This document shows, piece after piece, positions 1-11,639 of a stretch of DNA of 64,000 nucleotides; within the stretch, counting starts at the first letter, position 1; every line of letters begins with the position of its first letter. The DNA is taken from contig NW_020825325.1 in assembly GCF_003286085.1 (NCBI RefSeq), positions 1 to 64,000 of the forward strand, in the 5' to 3' direction. The position numbers and the translations under genes were made by a program. Below the pieces are notes generated by a model, which saw nothing but the letters and a program-made list of their open reading frames with translations, was not told where the DNA came from and made no database searches. Source of the stretch: Drosophila persimilis. Taxonomy: Eukaryota > Arthropoda > Insecta > Diptera > Drosophilidae.

Positions 1-2194
1 CGAGGTCTCCTTCCTCGAGGTTCGGTTGCTGCTGGTGCCATTTGCCCCGAATTTGCAGCCCCAGGACATATTCGCGGGACCATCGCTGCCAAAACGCTTG
101 CCTGACTGACGAGACAAGTCGCCATCGCCGCAAGCAACTGAGACTCTCCTGGTCCGGAGTCCGCAGTGCTGGGGGGGCGATGAGCGACCCGCCTGTCAGC
201 AGGTGCCCGGGTGTTAGGGCCTCGCCGTCGCTTGGATCTTGGCTGATGGCTCCCCGCGGCCTCGAGTTCATTATGGCCTCGATGCCGACGAGGACTGTGG
301 CGAGCTCTTCGGCGGTTAGGAGGCGCGCTGCCTACCGCCCGTAGGAGTAGGCTCTTGGCAGTTTTTACACCTGCCTCCCATAGCCCTCCCATGTGAGGAG
401 CTCGCGGCGGTATGAACGCAAATTCGCATCCGTTTTTTGACGCAAAGTCGCGAATTGCGTCTCCCTGCTCCTTGAGCCTGATCCGCAGAGCGCTGAGATG
501 GCGGCTCGCTCCGACGAAGTTCGTCCCGTTGTCGCAATGAACGACTTGGGGATATCCTCGGCGCCCGACGAACCTTTGAAAAGCCAACAAAAACAATCAG
601 TGGTTAGATCGGAAACTATTTCTAGGTGAACCGCCTTGGACGCAAAACAAACAAAAAGCGCAATGTATGACTTGTATGGGGGCCTTCCGCGAATTTTCAA
701 TGTCGTGTGCACTGATCCACAAAAATCAACGCCGCAAATTGAAAATGGGCGGAGAGCACGGAGTCGATCTGCGGGTAAATTTCCCATGAGTTGCGTCAGC
801 AATCGAGGCTTGCATTTAAAACAGCGCATACATGATCGAACTGTCTGACGGCAGACCTCCTGAGCGTTCACTATCCACACGCTCTGTCGAAGGATGCTCA
901 CAAATGCTCGTGGGCCGACATGAAAATTCGAATGGTGCAGATGACGAATATAGCTTCGCACGAATTGCGAGCGCTTAGTCAAAAGCAGAGGAAACTTGGC
1001 ATCGTATGATATAGGAGCTTTAGCTAGTCGCCCCCCCACTCGCAACAACGAAAAGTTACACCAAGTCCCTGTGTCTTCATGGATGAATGGGTTCAACCGC
1101 TGAAGACTAGGACCAATTGTAGATCCTTTCCTAACCTTTTCGATTTCTCCTTGATACTCGTGATGCTGGACGATTTCGACAATTTTATAAAAGGCTTCAT
1201 TGTATTCGGTCGGTGAGATAGTTTTTTCGAATTTTAGGCTTGGGTCTTCACATTTTCTTATAAAGCGGAACACATACACAAACACTCTAAGCAGTTTGAG
1301 GTGTGACGAGAATCCCTCGATGACATCTAACAGCTCCGAACTTCGCACAGCCGCGGTCAGCCCGACCGCAGTCTTCCTCTTTTCCAGCTGAAGATCATCG
1401 GAGTGTTCGAAATGAGCGTTCTTGGGCCAGTTTTCTTCTTCCTCTTTCAGAAATGATGGTCCTTCGAACCAAATTGACTGAACGATTTCGTCGACGTCAC
1501 AACCTCTTGAGACAATATCTGCTGGGTTCTGTTTCGTGGGTACATGCCGCCACGTAGCATCATCTGACCAATCTTGAATCTCAGCCACTCTATTTGAAAC
1601 GAAAGTCGACAACGACGATGGATGAGACCGGATCCAATGGAGAGTTACCTCTGAATCCGACCAATAAACGACTCGTTCAATGGGCACGTTTAATAGGGGC
1701 TTGATTCTGTGACAGAGATCTGCGAGAAGGTGAGCGGCACATAACTCAAGCCTTGGGAGCGTTTTGGTCTTGAGCGGCGCTACTTTGGATTTCGAAGTCA
1801 ACAATGATACTTTTAAACCTTCTGCAGTTCTGCTACGTATATAGACGCACGCTCCATACGCTCTCATGGAGGCGTCAGCAAAGGCATGTATTTGAACCGG
1901 TGACATCGGATCGGAATACACAAACCGAGATATGGATATGTCTTCCAATTGAGATAGTGTATTTTTCAACTTATTCCACGCTGTTTCCAAATGCAGCGGG
2001 ATCGACTCATCCCAATCTAGTTTGTTAAGCCAAAGCTCCTGCAATAGGATCTTGCCTTTTATAACGATAGGACTTAATAAACCTAGGGGGTCAAACAACT
2101 TTGATGTCACCGATAGTATGTTCCGTTTTGTCGCTTGGAGACCCATAACTGAATTGTCAATTTTGAACTTAAAGGCATCGTCAGTAGGAACCAT
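1..2194 (-). pseudogene. BEL/Pao element A, pol 3' half: end of RT, RNase H, integrase (frameshifted)
   Basis: This is the downstream half of a BEL/Pao retrotransposon polyprotein. The main open stretch runs 2194-365 (609 codons). It opens with the end of the reverse transcriptase and the conserved BEL/Pao region after it (NILSVTSKLFDPLGL), then an RNase H-like region (QIHAFADASMRAYGACVY) and an integrase with zinc-binding His and Cys residues and the first catalytic Asp (ICGVDFCGSV). Near 560-570 the frame is lost: the integrase of element B continues with a second Asp in VNCDNATNF, but here the same DNA reads out of frame. The rest of integrase lies degenerate in 1-560 and is cut by the window edge. 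It overlaps the gag-RT stretch (4755-2107) in another frame, so pol carries at least two frameshifts. Nonfunctional remnant; family confident, clade not resolved. Confidence 0.87.
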
Positions 2195-4755
2195 GAGATT
2201 CCTAACGCCTTTGTCGACTCTGAATCCGAGATTGTTATGGGTTTGGCTGTGCTCTTAGATGCGGTGATCTCGGGTGAGTTTGAAAACCACTTAGTCAACT
2301 CAAACCCTGCGGTCTGAAGAACCTGAGACACTTCGGACTTAATTGCCCTTAGCTCCTCTACGCATGCAGCACCAGTCAACAAGTCATCGACGTAAAAGTC
2401 GGACCCAATAACGTTAGCAGCTCTAGGGAATGAGAGCTTCGCAGACTCACTCAACCTTTTCAAACACCGGATAGCTAAGAATGGGGCTGGTCCAGTCCCA
2501 TAGGTTACAGTGTTGAGCTTGTATAATCTCAAGGATTCAGAAGGGTATCTTCTCCACACTATGAGCTGAAACTGCCGATCCGCTTCGTTCACCATCACTT
2601 GGCGATACATCTTTTTAACATCAGCAGTCAGGGCAAACCTGTGCAGACGGAAACGGAGCAGTGTCGAGTATAATTCCTCTTGAATGGTAGGTCCCACCAT
2701 CAGAATGTCATTTAAGGCCACCTGTGAGGACGTCTTGGACGAAGCATCGAACACGACTCGGAGCTTGGTAGACGTACTTTGGGGCCTCAGAACACACTGA
2801 TGAGGGATTACGTAGTGTGGAGTAGACGGAATCGTATTGTCAGTAGGAGACATATGACCTAAGGAGAGGTACTCTTCCATGAATTCCAAGTACATTTTCT
2901 TCAACTCAGGGTCACGATGCAATCGTCTTTCAAGCGACAAAAACCGCCGTTTCGCAACCTCAAAGGAGTTGCCTAAACAATTTGGATCTGATTTAAACGG
3001 GAGCCTTACTTCGAACCGACCTGATGATAGTACCTGAGTCGTCTTACGATAGTGTTCTTCACATAGCTTGTGCTCAGGTGTGGCAATTTTCTTGGTAGAT
3101 GGCATTTCTTCCAGTGACCAAAACTTTTTCAAGGTCCTATCGATGGATACTAGCAACTCTTCACTGCAACTCAAACTGTTTGTAATTTGAGGAGCAGAAC
3201 TCCTGGAAACATATTTTCCCGACACAACCCAACCAAGAAGGGTTTTCTGAAGAGTTGGAAAGTCAGGACCTTGTTTAATTTGACCAACAGCTAATAATTC
3301 AAAGAACGATTCTGCTCCAATTAACATATCTATTCTTTGTGGCTTGTAGAAATAAGGGTCTGCCAGTGGTAGGTTCTCTGGGATTCGCCAGTCAGTCACA
3401 TTCACTGACTGGTCAGGGTGATAACCTGAAATTGATTTCAGGATCCAAAAATCAAAGGAGAACTCACTACCATTTATTCGCGACTTCACCACTGTGTGTA
3501 TTTTATCCTTTACTTGAGAATTAGATTCACCAATTCCAAGCAAGTTAATACAGGACTCCTCTCTACGGATCTGTAAGCGATTAGCGAGGTCCTCGGTAAT
3601 GAAATTTGTTTGTGATCCAGAGTCGAGCAGAGCTCTGGCCAGAATGTGTTCACCGCTCTTAGTTCGGACGCTTACGATCGACGTAGCCAGAATTACCCTG
3701 TCCAACGCTGTCGCATGCAAAACATGTGACGTGGAAGGTTGATTCTGATTTGATGGAGGAGAAGGACTCTCTTGGGGTGGTGGCAACGCGAGACTATTAG
3801 CCGACACTGTGTATCGATGCAATAATGTATGATGTGAGCGGCTGCACACTCGACATTTATTGGCTTTGCATTTTACAACAGCGTGGCCTTTTCGCAGACA
3901 ATTAATGCATAGGGATGCCGACTTAGCAAACTCAAACCTTTGCATCACCGAGAGACGCGAAAATGAAGGGCAATTTGACACTACATGGTCTCCTGAATTG
4001 CAGTAGCTACAAGTTTGCTGAGTTCTACTGTTGGTGGAAGTGGAAGAACAAGCAAATGAACTGCGATTATGTTGCTTGCTTGGCATGACTTTGTCTTGCC
4101 TTGGCTTGGTCGATTCTTCAGCAGACAGATGCTGGTATCGACGATTCAAGACTTTCTCAAAGTCGGACCAAAGCGGCAACTTCTCATAAGTAAGCTGTTC
4201 ATCCCACTTTTGTTTCGTCACTGGGTCGACTCTGTTTAAAACGAGATGAATGAGCATTGCATTCGAAATTGTTGTATCATCTCCGATCGACAGTAACGAT
4301 CCGTAAATCGACGAAACAGTATCGATTAGAGTTCTTAGAGATGATGCAGATTGATGCGACATTCTCGGCAGATTGAACAATGTGGAAATATTATTCGTGA
4401 AAATCAAATAATCGTTGTCATACACTCGTTTTAGGCCAGCCATGGCCTTTTCATAATTTGCCTCGGTGACTTGGAACGCCTTTATTGTTCCTAATGCTTC
4501 ATCAGAGAGGCACGAAATCAAATGATTAAATTTTTCGATCACCGGTATGCTGTTGTCGCTATGGACTAGTCTTTCAAAAAGGCTAATGAAATTTTTGAAT
4601 TCCGAGTGTTTACCACTAAATTTGGGTAATGCCAATTTCGGAAGTCTAGCATGAGTTGGGGCTGAAGAAGACACTGGCTTCGTCTCGCTTGCTGCATCAA
4701 AGGCGGCGATAAGCGACATTATCTTTCCTTTGGTGACAATTATCAGCTCTTCCAA
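2107..4755 (-). pseudogene. BEL/Pao element A, gag-protease-RT
   Basis: This 882-codon open stretch holds a Gag-like region (about residues 35-215, DUF1759 type), two CCHC zinc knuckles (C249/C252/H257/C262 and C283/C286/H291/C296) with a third cysteine pair at C301/C304, an aspartic protease with catalytic DSG at 378-380 (ALLDSGSQTNF) and a reverse transcriptase with the metal-binding box FYVDDLLTG. Gag and pol are one reading frame, as usual in BEL/Pao. The true Gag start is further upstream: an ATG at 4988-4986 opens a related N-terminus, but a stop near 4912 and another frame change near 4770 separate it from this stretch. Element B shows the same order. The product would act in cytoplasmic particles and reverse-transcribe the element RNA, but this copy cannot make a full polyprotein. 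Confidence 0.9.
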
Positions 4756-4769
4756 CTCGGCTGCATATG

Positions 4770-4988
4770 CATATGTATATGTTATATGTTATATCCTCGA
4801 TTTGCTCCTGCAAATGGTTAGCCTTTTCAATTGAAGCATTCAAACAATCTAATCTACATTGTAATTCCGGTAATTGCAAAGGAATCGACCCTTGATCTAA
4901 TCGATCCTCTAGCGGCGAATGCTTTTTACTCTACTTTTGAGCTTAATCTTTAAGTCTTCAAGAGTGGGTTTACTTTTTTCTGCCATAA
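4770..4988 (-). pseudogene. BEL/Pao element A, degenerate gag N-terminus
   Basis: An ATG at 4988-4986 starts a short Lys-rich reading frame that stops after about 25 codons. The downstream DNA, read one base over, continues the helical N-terminal Gag segment (LPELQCRLDCL), which aligns by eye with LTELECRLETL in element B (11620-11171). Two small indels therefore broke the N-terminus. A repeated TATGTA/ATGTTA stretch at about 4765-4795 lies at the second break and suggests slippage. Confidence 0.6.
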
Positions 4989-5970
4989 TGGTTGTGTTTT
5001 TATTTATTTATTTATTATTATAATTATTTTTTTTTAATATTAAATTTTTGAACGAGAACGATAATCGAAAACGAATTTTAGGAAAGAGTTGTTGCAAGTA
5101 ACAGCCGAAAACAATATACCCGTTAGATACAGGGTAGCGCGTCACTTGGCAAGTAACAGCCGAAAACAATATACCCGTTGGATGCAGGGTAGCGCGTCAC
5201 TTGGCAAGTAACAGCCGAAAACAATATACCCGTTGGATGTAGGGTAGCGCGTCACTTGGCGCACCGTTAAGCTCAAGAGCGGCAACGAAAATTCTCCCAA
5301 CAAAGTGGAGAAGCGAAAGCGATAACGAAATAATGCACCGGTGCTGCTGCTTGTATGTATGTGTGGATATTTTCTATACGCCGTGGCTTGGGTGAACGAA
5401 CGAACAAACTTTGTTCTAACGACGAGAAAGGTAGAACAAAATAAAATGTGGGGGGGGGACAGTGATTGCAGTAAACGAAAGATGTATGTATGTATGTACA
5501 TATAACTGTTGCGTCCAAATAGCGGTTCACATATGTATGTCTGTTTGGGTCGATATGTATGTATGTATTTATGTTTTTAGTTATATTTATGCAATTACTA
5601 ACAAAATGCATGCAATCAAGCTCTACTATATATGTATCATACGTCTGTGCCTAGAATTGAAGGCGATGTGCAATGTTTTCAGCACAAGACACCTCAAAGA
5701 GAGATCTGAATGTCTTTTGCTCAGCCTTCAATTTTCTGCACAAATACCTCTGATTCCTCTTTTGGATTTTTGAATCCAACTGCTACTTTCCTGTCTTTTT
5801 CGCAGGGCATCCCTCGGCGGTAGCAGAATTGCACAAAAATTATTGTTGGCGCAAAATTGATTGCCGATTGCACACACACACGACGCGGGCAACGAATATG
5901 TTTGCATATGTATACTGCAATTTCTTGTGTCACTGTCACTTGTTTTTTGTTGCCTATAATTCACTTTACA
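4989..5970 (-). other. 5' untranslated leader of BEL element A
   Basis: About 980 bp between the primer-binding site and the gag start. No long coding frame on the element strand is convincing. It holds the 55-bp tandem array, AT-rich TATG/TATGTA microsatellite runs (about 5483-5580) and a homopolymer G run at about 5452-5459. Short ORFs on either strand here look like chance. Confidence 0.6.
5094..5262. repeat. Three tandem copies of a 55-bp unit in the BEL element A leader
   Basis: The unit, containing CCGAAAACAATATACCCGTT and GGGTAGCGCGTCACTTGGC, recurs with starts 55 bp apart (anchor ACAGCC at 5101, 5156 and 5211). Degenerate relatives, with the phrases ATATACCC and GGGTAGCGCGTC or GGGTAGAGCGTCGC, occur in the leader of element B at about 11700-11980. 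The array lies in the untranslated leader between the primer-binding site and gag. Confidence 0.9.
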
Positions 5971-5988
5971 GTCCACCCGGGGGCGCCA
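5971..5988 (-). other. Primer-binding site of BEL element A
   Basis: On the minus strand the 18 bases directly inside the 5' LTR read TGGCGCCCCCGGGTGGAC, starting with the TGG that pairs with a tRNA CCA end. The identical 18-mer sits at the same place in element B (12686-12703). I cannot name the tRNA with certainty. Confidence 0.75.
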
Positions 5989-6320
5989 TGAAAAATTAGA
6001 AGAGTTTTTCTAATCAGTTACCGAAAACTTTGGGTGGCTGTAATTTAAATTATTTATTTGGCGGGGCGAAAAACTTGATACGCTCGATCTATTTCAAGGT
6101 TGGCGAACAACTATATTTTCTTCACAATTCAAATCTCTTACTCTAGCTATCCTACGGTGGCAAAGCGGGGCGAATTCGCCAAGAGCGAGAGAGCGAGCTT
6201 TTATTGCGCTCCCGCTTTGCCCTAGCCTAACTTACACTAGACTTCATAATTCATAATTCATAATTCCATCTATAACTAATAATTGTGGCCATGGATGGAA
6301 GGTCACGCAACAATAACTAT
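5989..6320 (-). repeat. 5' LTR of BEL element A
   Basis: It starts TGAAAAATTAG immediately after the primer-binding site and runs to about 6320, where the LTR of element B begins. The two LTRs share a diagnostic block (GGCAAAGCGGGGCGAATTCGC and the following GAGCGAGAGAGCGAGC, at about 6158-6200 here and 6492-6534 in the neighbour) but differ elsewhere, so the elements are related subfamilies rather than one duplicated copy. The outer boundary is uncertain by about 10 bp. Confidence 0.75.
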
Positions 6321-6323
6321 AAT

Positions 6324-6602
6324 TGAAATTTTAGAATAGTTTTTCTAAATAACAATACCGAAATTTCTTGGGTGACTGCAATTTTTTATTTTAATACGAC
6401 GAAAGAAAAGGGGTGCGTGCGTTCGATTTCATGGATTTTTCTCGACTCTGCATATATTAAAACAATTTCTTCTATGCCTACCTTACCTACGGTGGCAAAG
6501 CGGGGCGAATTCGCCAAGAGCGAGAGAGCGAGCTTTTATTGCGCTCCCGCTTTGCCCTAGCTTAACTTACACTAGATTTCATGAAATACTATCCTAATAA
6601 CA
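6324..6602 (-). repeat. 3' LTR of BEL element B
   Basis: It starts TGAAATTTTAGAATAG. The first 74 bp are repeated at 12704-12777 next to the element B primer-binding site, which identifies it as the LTR of the 6.6-12.7 kb element. It ends at about 6602 (AATAACA). The block shared with LTR A is at about 6492-6585. Confidence 0.78.
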
Positions 6603-6655
6603 ATTATTATTATTCAAATAGCGCTACACCGGCCCCGTTGAAGGCCTGGAAGGCT

Positions 6656-7906
6656 TCAAACCATTGGCAGAAGCGCCAATTTGTGTATCGGCCTCCTGAA
6701 CGTGGCTCCGCTGCTCGTCCTTAGCTCGACCACTCTGACCCTTCCGTCCTGCCCGGCGGTTGTTCCGACCACCCTTCCGAGGAGCCACTGTTGAGGGGGC
6801 AGGTTGTCCTCGGCGACGATTACTAGGTCGCCTTCCTTTATGTTTGGCTCCTCCTGGTGCCACTTGCATCTGATTTGTAATCCCAGCACATACTCCCGGG
6901 ACCATCGCTGCCAGAACATTTGCCTGGCTGACGAGACAAGCCGCCATCGCTTTAAGCAGCTCAGACCCTCCTGGTCCGGGGTCCTGGGTGCTGGGGGTGC
7001 GATGAGCGGCCCGCCTGTCAGCAGGTGCCCGGGAGTCAGCGCGTCTCCGTCGCTTGGGTCTGGGCTTAGGGGTCCTAGCGGGCGCGAGTTGAGTACCGCC
7101 TCGATCCCGACCAGCACGGTCTCCAGCTCCTCTGCGGTGAGGAGAGCGCTTCCGACTGCCCGTAGGAGTAGGCCCTTGGCAGACTTCACACCGGCCTCCC
7201 AAAGTCCGCCCATGTGCGGTGCTCGAGGCGGTATGAAGGCAAACTCGCACCCGCTTCTTGACGCAAATTCGCGTATCGCGTCCGCTTCCGCCTCTATCTT
7301 CCTCCGCAGTTCGCTGAAGTGGCGACTTGCTCCGACGAAATTTGTCGCGTTGTCGCAGTTCACGCGTTGCGGACATCCTCGACGACCGACGAACCTTTGG
7401 AATGCCAACAAGAAGGAATTAGTCGTCAAATCGGAGACAATTTCTAAATGAACCGCCTTGGACGCAAAACAGACAAATAACGCTATGTAGGACTTATAAG
7501 GGGGCCTTCCACGAATTTTCAGAGTCGTATAGACTGGGCCACAAAAATCAACGCCACATACTGAAAATGGGCGGAGAGCATGGAGCCGGTCTGCGGGTAA
7601 GTTGCCCATCATTTGGGTCTGGAGTAGCGGCTTGCATTTAAAGCAACGAATACACGACCTGCAGACCGCCTGAGCATTCACTATCCAAATGCGCTGTCTA
7701 AGGATACTCACGAGTGCTCGTGGGCCGGCATGAAAATTCGTTTGATGCAGATAGCGAACGTATGTCTGCACAAACTGCGAGCGTTTTGTCAATAACAAAG
7801 GAAACTTGGCATTATATGACATAGGAGCGTTAACTAGTCGCCCCCCAACTCGCAACAACGAAAAAGAGCACCATGTCCCAGCCTCTTCATGGATGAAGGG
7901 ATTCAA
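6656..7906 (-). CDS. BEL/Pao element B integrase (open 416-codon stretch)
   Basis: Integrase domain of a BEL/Pao polyprotein, which would insert element cDNA into host DNA. The zinc-binding HHCC residues are visible (H54, H59, C85, C88), followed by a catalytic triad: D120 in CGVDFCGPV, D185 in NCDNATNF and E237 in GGLWEAGV. A C-terminal tail of about 100 residues contains the basic and beta-rich segment common in this superfamily (WLLGRVVGTTAGQDGRVRVV). The Met at the start is only the first one in the open stretch: the region belongs to a polyprotein and is cut from the upstream RNase H segment by a deletion of roughly 200 bp near 7907-7980, judged against element A. The domain is intact, but the element around it is broken. 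Confidence 0.88.
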   Translation of the reverse strand: MNPFIHEEAGTWCSFSLLRVGGRLVNAPMSYNAKFPLLLTKRSQFVQTYVRYLHQTNFHAGPRALVSILRQRIWIVNAQAVCRSCIRCFKCKPLLQTQMMGNLPADRLHALRPFSVCGVDFCGPVYTTLKIRGRPPYKSYIALFVCFASKAVHLEIVSDLTTNSFLLAFQRFVGRRGCPQRVNCDNATNFVGASRHFSELRRKIEAEADAIREFASRSGCEFAFIPPRAPHMGGLWEAGVKSAKGLLLRAVGSALLTAEELETVLVGIEAVLNSRPLGPLSPDPSDGDALTPGHLLTGGPLIAPPAPRTPDQEGLSCLKRWRLVSSARQMFWQRWSREYVLGLQIRCKWHQEEPNIKEGDLVIVAEDNLPPQQWLLGRVVGTTAGQDGRVRVVELRTSSGATFRRPIHKLALLPMV

Positions 7907-7980
7907 GCGCTGAAGACTGGGGCCTAACTTGGTGCCTTTACGAACCCTTTCAATATCTTCTTGAGACTCATTTTTCTGTG

Positions 7981-8796
7981 TTATTTTGGCTTGGCCGCGA
8001 CGGTCAGTCCGACCGATTTCTTCCGACTTTCCATCTGTATCTCTTCTTCGGAAAGCTCGAAGTGTGGATTTCTGGGCCAGCTCTCTTCTTCAAACTTTAA
8101 GAACTCTGGTCCACCAAACCAGATCGACTGCACGATTTCCTCTACCTCACAACCTCTCGAAACTATGTCTGCTGGGTTCTGTTTTGTTGGCACATGCCGC
8201 CACGTAGCTTCACTTGACCACTCTTGAATCTCCGCTACTCGGTTCGCAACGAATGTTGACAACGACGAAGGGTGGGATCTGATCCAATGAAGAGTAACTT
8301 CTGAATCTGACCAGAATATCATTTTATCAATTGGAACCTTGAGCAGTGATTTGATTCGGTGACAAAGGTCTGCTAGAAGGTGAGCGGCACATAACTCAAG
8401 CCTTGGGAGCGTTTTCGTCTTGAGTGGCGCTACTTTCGACTTTGCAGTCAACAAGGAGACCTTGAAACCTTCTGCAGTCTTTCTACGGATATAGACGCAA
8501 GCTCCATAAGCTCTCATGGATGCGTCGGCAAAGGCATGTACTTGAATCGGTGACATGGGATCAGTATGCACAAATCGAGGTATGGTAATCTTCTCCAACT
8601 GACCCAAGGATTCTTTTAATAAGTTCCATGCTGTTTCGAAGTTCATTGGAATTGACTCATCCCAATCTAGCTTGTTGAGCCAAAGCTCCTGCAGTAGGAT
8701 CTTTCCCTTAATTACTAAAGGACTTAACAAGCCAAGGGGGTCAAACAGCTTTGATGTCACCGATAAGATGTTCCGTTTTGTCGCTCGGAGACCCAT
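7981..8796 (-). pseudogene. BEL/Pao element B, RT end and RNase H
   Basis: This 271-codon segment parallels element A 2190-1360: the conserved BEL motif NILSVTSKLFDPLGLLSP, then the RNase H-like region (HAFADASMRAYGACVYIR) and the segment with VPTKQNPADIVSRG. It ends before integrase, where DNA present in element A is missing. It is separated from the RT segment (10247-8886) by a deletion of about 50 bp at about 8930, where GTGAGCCACATCAGACTTAA replaces a longer stretch. Confidence 0.85.
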
Positions 8797-8885
8797 AACT
8801 GACGTGTCAATTTGGAACTTAAAGACGTCTTCGTGTGGCAGCCACGATATTCCTAACGCCTTAGTTGACTCTGAGTCCGAGATCG

Positions 8886-10247
8886 TTATCGGTTTAACTG
8901 TGCTCTCGGATGCGGTGACCTCAGGTGAGCCACATCAGACTTAATTGTCTTTAACTCCTCTACGCAACCAGCACCAGTCAACATGTCATCGACATAGAAG
9001 TCGGAGTCAATAACTTCAGCAGCTTTAGGGAATGAGAGTTTTGCAGACTCACTCAACCTCTTCAAACACCGAATTGCCAAAAATGGGGCTGGTCCAGTCC
9101 CATATGTTACGGTGTTGAGCTGGTATATTCTCAAGGACTCAGACGGGTCTCTTCTCCACACTATGAGCTGGAATTGTCTATCCGCATCAGCGACCCAAAC
9201 TTGGCGATACATCTTCTTAACATCGGCTGTCAAGGCGTACCTGTGTAGTCTGAATCGGAGCAATGTCGAATACAGCTCATCCTGTATCGTAGGACCGACC
9301 ATCAATATGTCGTTCAAGGCCACCTGAGAGGACGTTTTACAAGACGCATCGAAAACAACGCGGAGCTTGGTCGACGTGCTTTGGGGCCTCAACACACACT
9401 GATGTGGAATGAAATAATGTGGAGTTTTGGGGATTGTGTTGTCTGTGGTAGACATGTGACCCAAGGAGAGGTACTCTTCCATGAACTCCAAGTACATTTT
9501 CTGTAACTCGGGGTCACGAGACAATCTTTTTTCAAGCGATACAAACCGCCGTTTAGCCACTTCAAAGGAGTTGCCTGAGATACTGGGATCTGATTTGAAC
9601 GGCAGTCTTACTTCAAACCGACCTGAAGGCACGACCTGAGCAGTCCTTCTATAATGCTTTTCACATAACTTGTGTTCAGGAGATAAAGACTTTTTAGAAG
9701 ACGGCAATTCTTCCAGTGACCAAAACTTTTGTAATGTATTGTCGATGTGGATCACTGACTCTTCTCGACAACTCAAACAATTCCTAGCTTCTTGGGTGGC
9801 AGTCACCTTTGGAGTGTATCTGCCCGACACAATCCAGCCGAGAAGCGTTTTCTGCAGAGTTGGATAGTCAGGACCTTGTCGAATCTGACCAACAGATAGA
9901 AGTTCGAAAAATGTTTCTGCACCTATCAACATATCTATCTTCTGTGGCTTGAAGAAATATGGGTCTGCAAGTGGTAAGTTCTTCGGGATTTTCCAGTCAC
10001 TCACGTTAAGTGTCTGATCAGGGTGATACCCCGAAATGGACCTTAGAATCCAGAAATCAACCGAAAACTCACTACCAGTAATTCGCGACTTCACCACCGT
10101 GTGTATCTTTTTCTTGACTTGTGAATTGGATTCACCAATACCAAGCAAGTTGATACACGACTCCTCCCTACGGATCTGTAAGCGCTGTGCTAAGTCCTCA
10201 GTTATAAAATTGGTTTGAGACCCCGAGTCAAGCAGAGCTCGGGCCAA
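8886..10247 (-). pseudogene. BEL/Pao element B, protease and RT
   Basis: 453 codons with the aspartic protease active site in ALLDSGSQTNFITEDLA near the start and the RT box FYVDDMLTG near the end, closely similar to element A. The frame is lost at the 3' end by the small deletion near 8930. Upstream it is separated from gag by a short duplication-like insertion at 10260-10300, where the phrase GGACGCTT occurs twice around an ATTT-rich stretch. Confidence 0.87.
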
Positions 10248-10273
10248 AACATGTTCACCATTATTTGGACGCT

Positions 10274-11620
10274 TTATTTATTTATTATTCGGACGCTTAC
10301 GATCGACGTAGCCAGAATAACTCTATCCATAGCTGTCGCATGGAGAGCATGCGAAGTGGAAGGTTGATTCTGATTGGGAGGAGGAGAAGAATTCTCTGGG
10401 GGTGATGGTAACGCTAGACTTTTATTCGCCACTGTGTACCTATGCAATAAGGTATGGTGTGAGCAGCCACACACTCGACACTTCTTAGCTTTGCATCGTA
10501 CTACAGAGTGGCCTGGCTGCAATTGATGCACAAGGATGCAGTTTTTGCGAATTCGAACCTTTGCATTACTGCTAGCCGACCAAATGGACTGCAATCTGTC
10601 AACAAATGGCCTTTCGCATTGCAGTAGCTGCATTGTTGATTTTTGGTATTCGCGGTGGAACACGCGAATGAGCTCCGATTATGCGGCTTGCTTGGCACAG
10701 CTTTCTGCTCCTGCTTTGGTTTGTCCGAATTTTCGGCCGAAAGATGCTGATGTCTGCGATTAAGCAACTTTTCACAGTCCGTCCAAAGTGGCAGTTTGTC
10801 ATAATCGAGCTGTTCTTCCCAATTCTCTTTGGTCACCGGATCGACTCTGCTCAAGACGAGATGAATAATCATCGCATTCGAGATCTTTTTATCATCGCCT
10901 ATCGACAACAACGAACCATATATGGATGAGGCGGTATCGATAAGGTTCCTTAAGGACGATGCTGATTGCTGGGTCATTTTGGGAAGATTAAATAGGGCAT
11001 CAATGTGATTTTTAAAGATCAGACAATCATTATCGTAGACCCGTTTTAAGCTAGCCATTGCTTTCTCGTAGTTGGTCTCGGTTACTTGGAAAGCCCTAAC
11101 TGTTCCCAACGCTTCACCGGAGAGACACGAAAGGAAATGGTTGAACTTTTCGATAATTGGAATGCTTTGGTCAGACTAGAGTCTCAAATAAACCTATGAA
11201 GTTTTTAAAGTCCAAAAAGTTGCCGCTGAACTGCGGCAGAGCTAACTTCGGAAGGCGAGCACGAGTTGGGCCACCATAAGCTGGTACTGCCGGTTTTGTC
11301 TCATCAGCTGTCTTTAATGCGCAAATGAGAGTCATTAATTTTGCCTTTGTGACAATTGAGAGTTCTTCCAACTCGACTCCAAATTCATCGTCAATGTTTA
11401 TATCTTCAATCTTCTCTTGAAGTTCGCGGGCCGTGTCAATGCTACGCATCAGCGTTTCGAGTCTGCACTCGAGCTCCGTCAATACCAGCGGAATATCCCC
11501 CGCTTCTAAACGGTCCGCTAATAAACGAATGCCTTTGACACGGCAACTGCGCTTTTTCTTCAGCTCTTCAAGGACGATATTGTTGGCTTTTGAGGTCATA
11601 TTGATTCTCAATACAAGCAA
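10274..11620 (-). pseudogene. BEL/Pao element B gag, broken into three frames
   Basis: Three overlapping or adjacent open stretches together cover Gag. 11620-11171 holds the N-terminus (likely ATG at about 11599, MTSKANN) with a helical region and the start of the DUF1759-like domain. 11109-10501 holds its continuation and a CCHC knuckle (CSYCNAKGHLLTDC). 10663-10274 holds the last zinc knuckle (CRVCGCSHHTLLH) and the linker to protease. Breaks are at about 11110-11170 (a stop and frame change near TTGGTCAGACTAGAG) and 10500-10520 (a small deletion inside the second knuckle). No functional Gag can be made. Confidence 0.85.
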
Positions 11621-11639
11621 CTGAAGGCGAAAGATCGTT

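Noticed and set aside
42..344. 100-codon plus-strand ORF
   Set aside because: It is antisense to the degenerate integrase of BEL element A; its composition follows from the real coding strand.
5483..5580. Promoter or regulatory element in TATG/TATGTA repeats
   Set aside because: Simple microsatellite drift in a retroelement leader, with no further motif.
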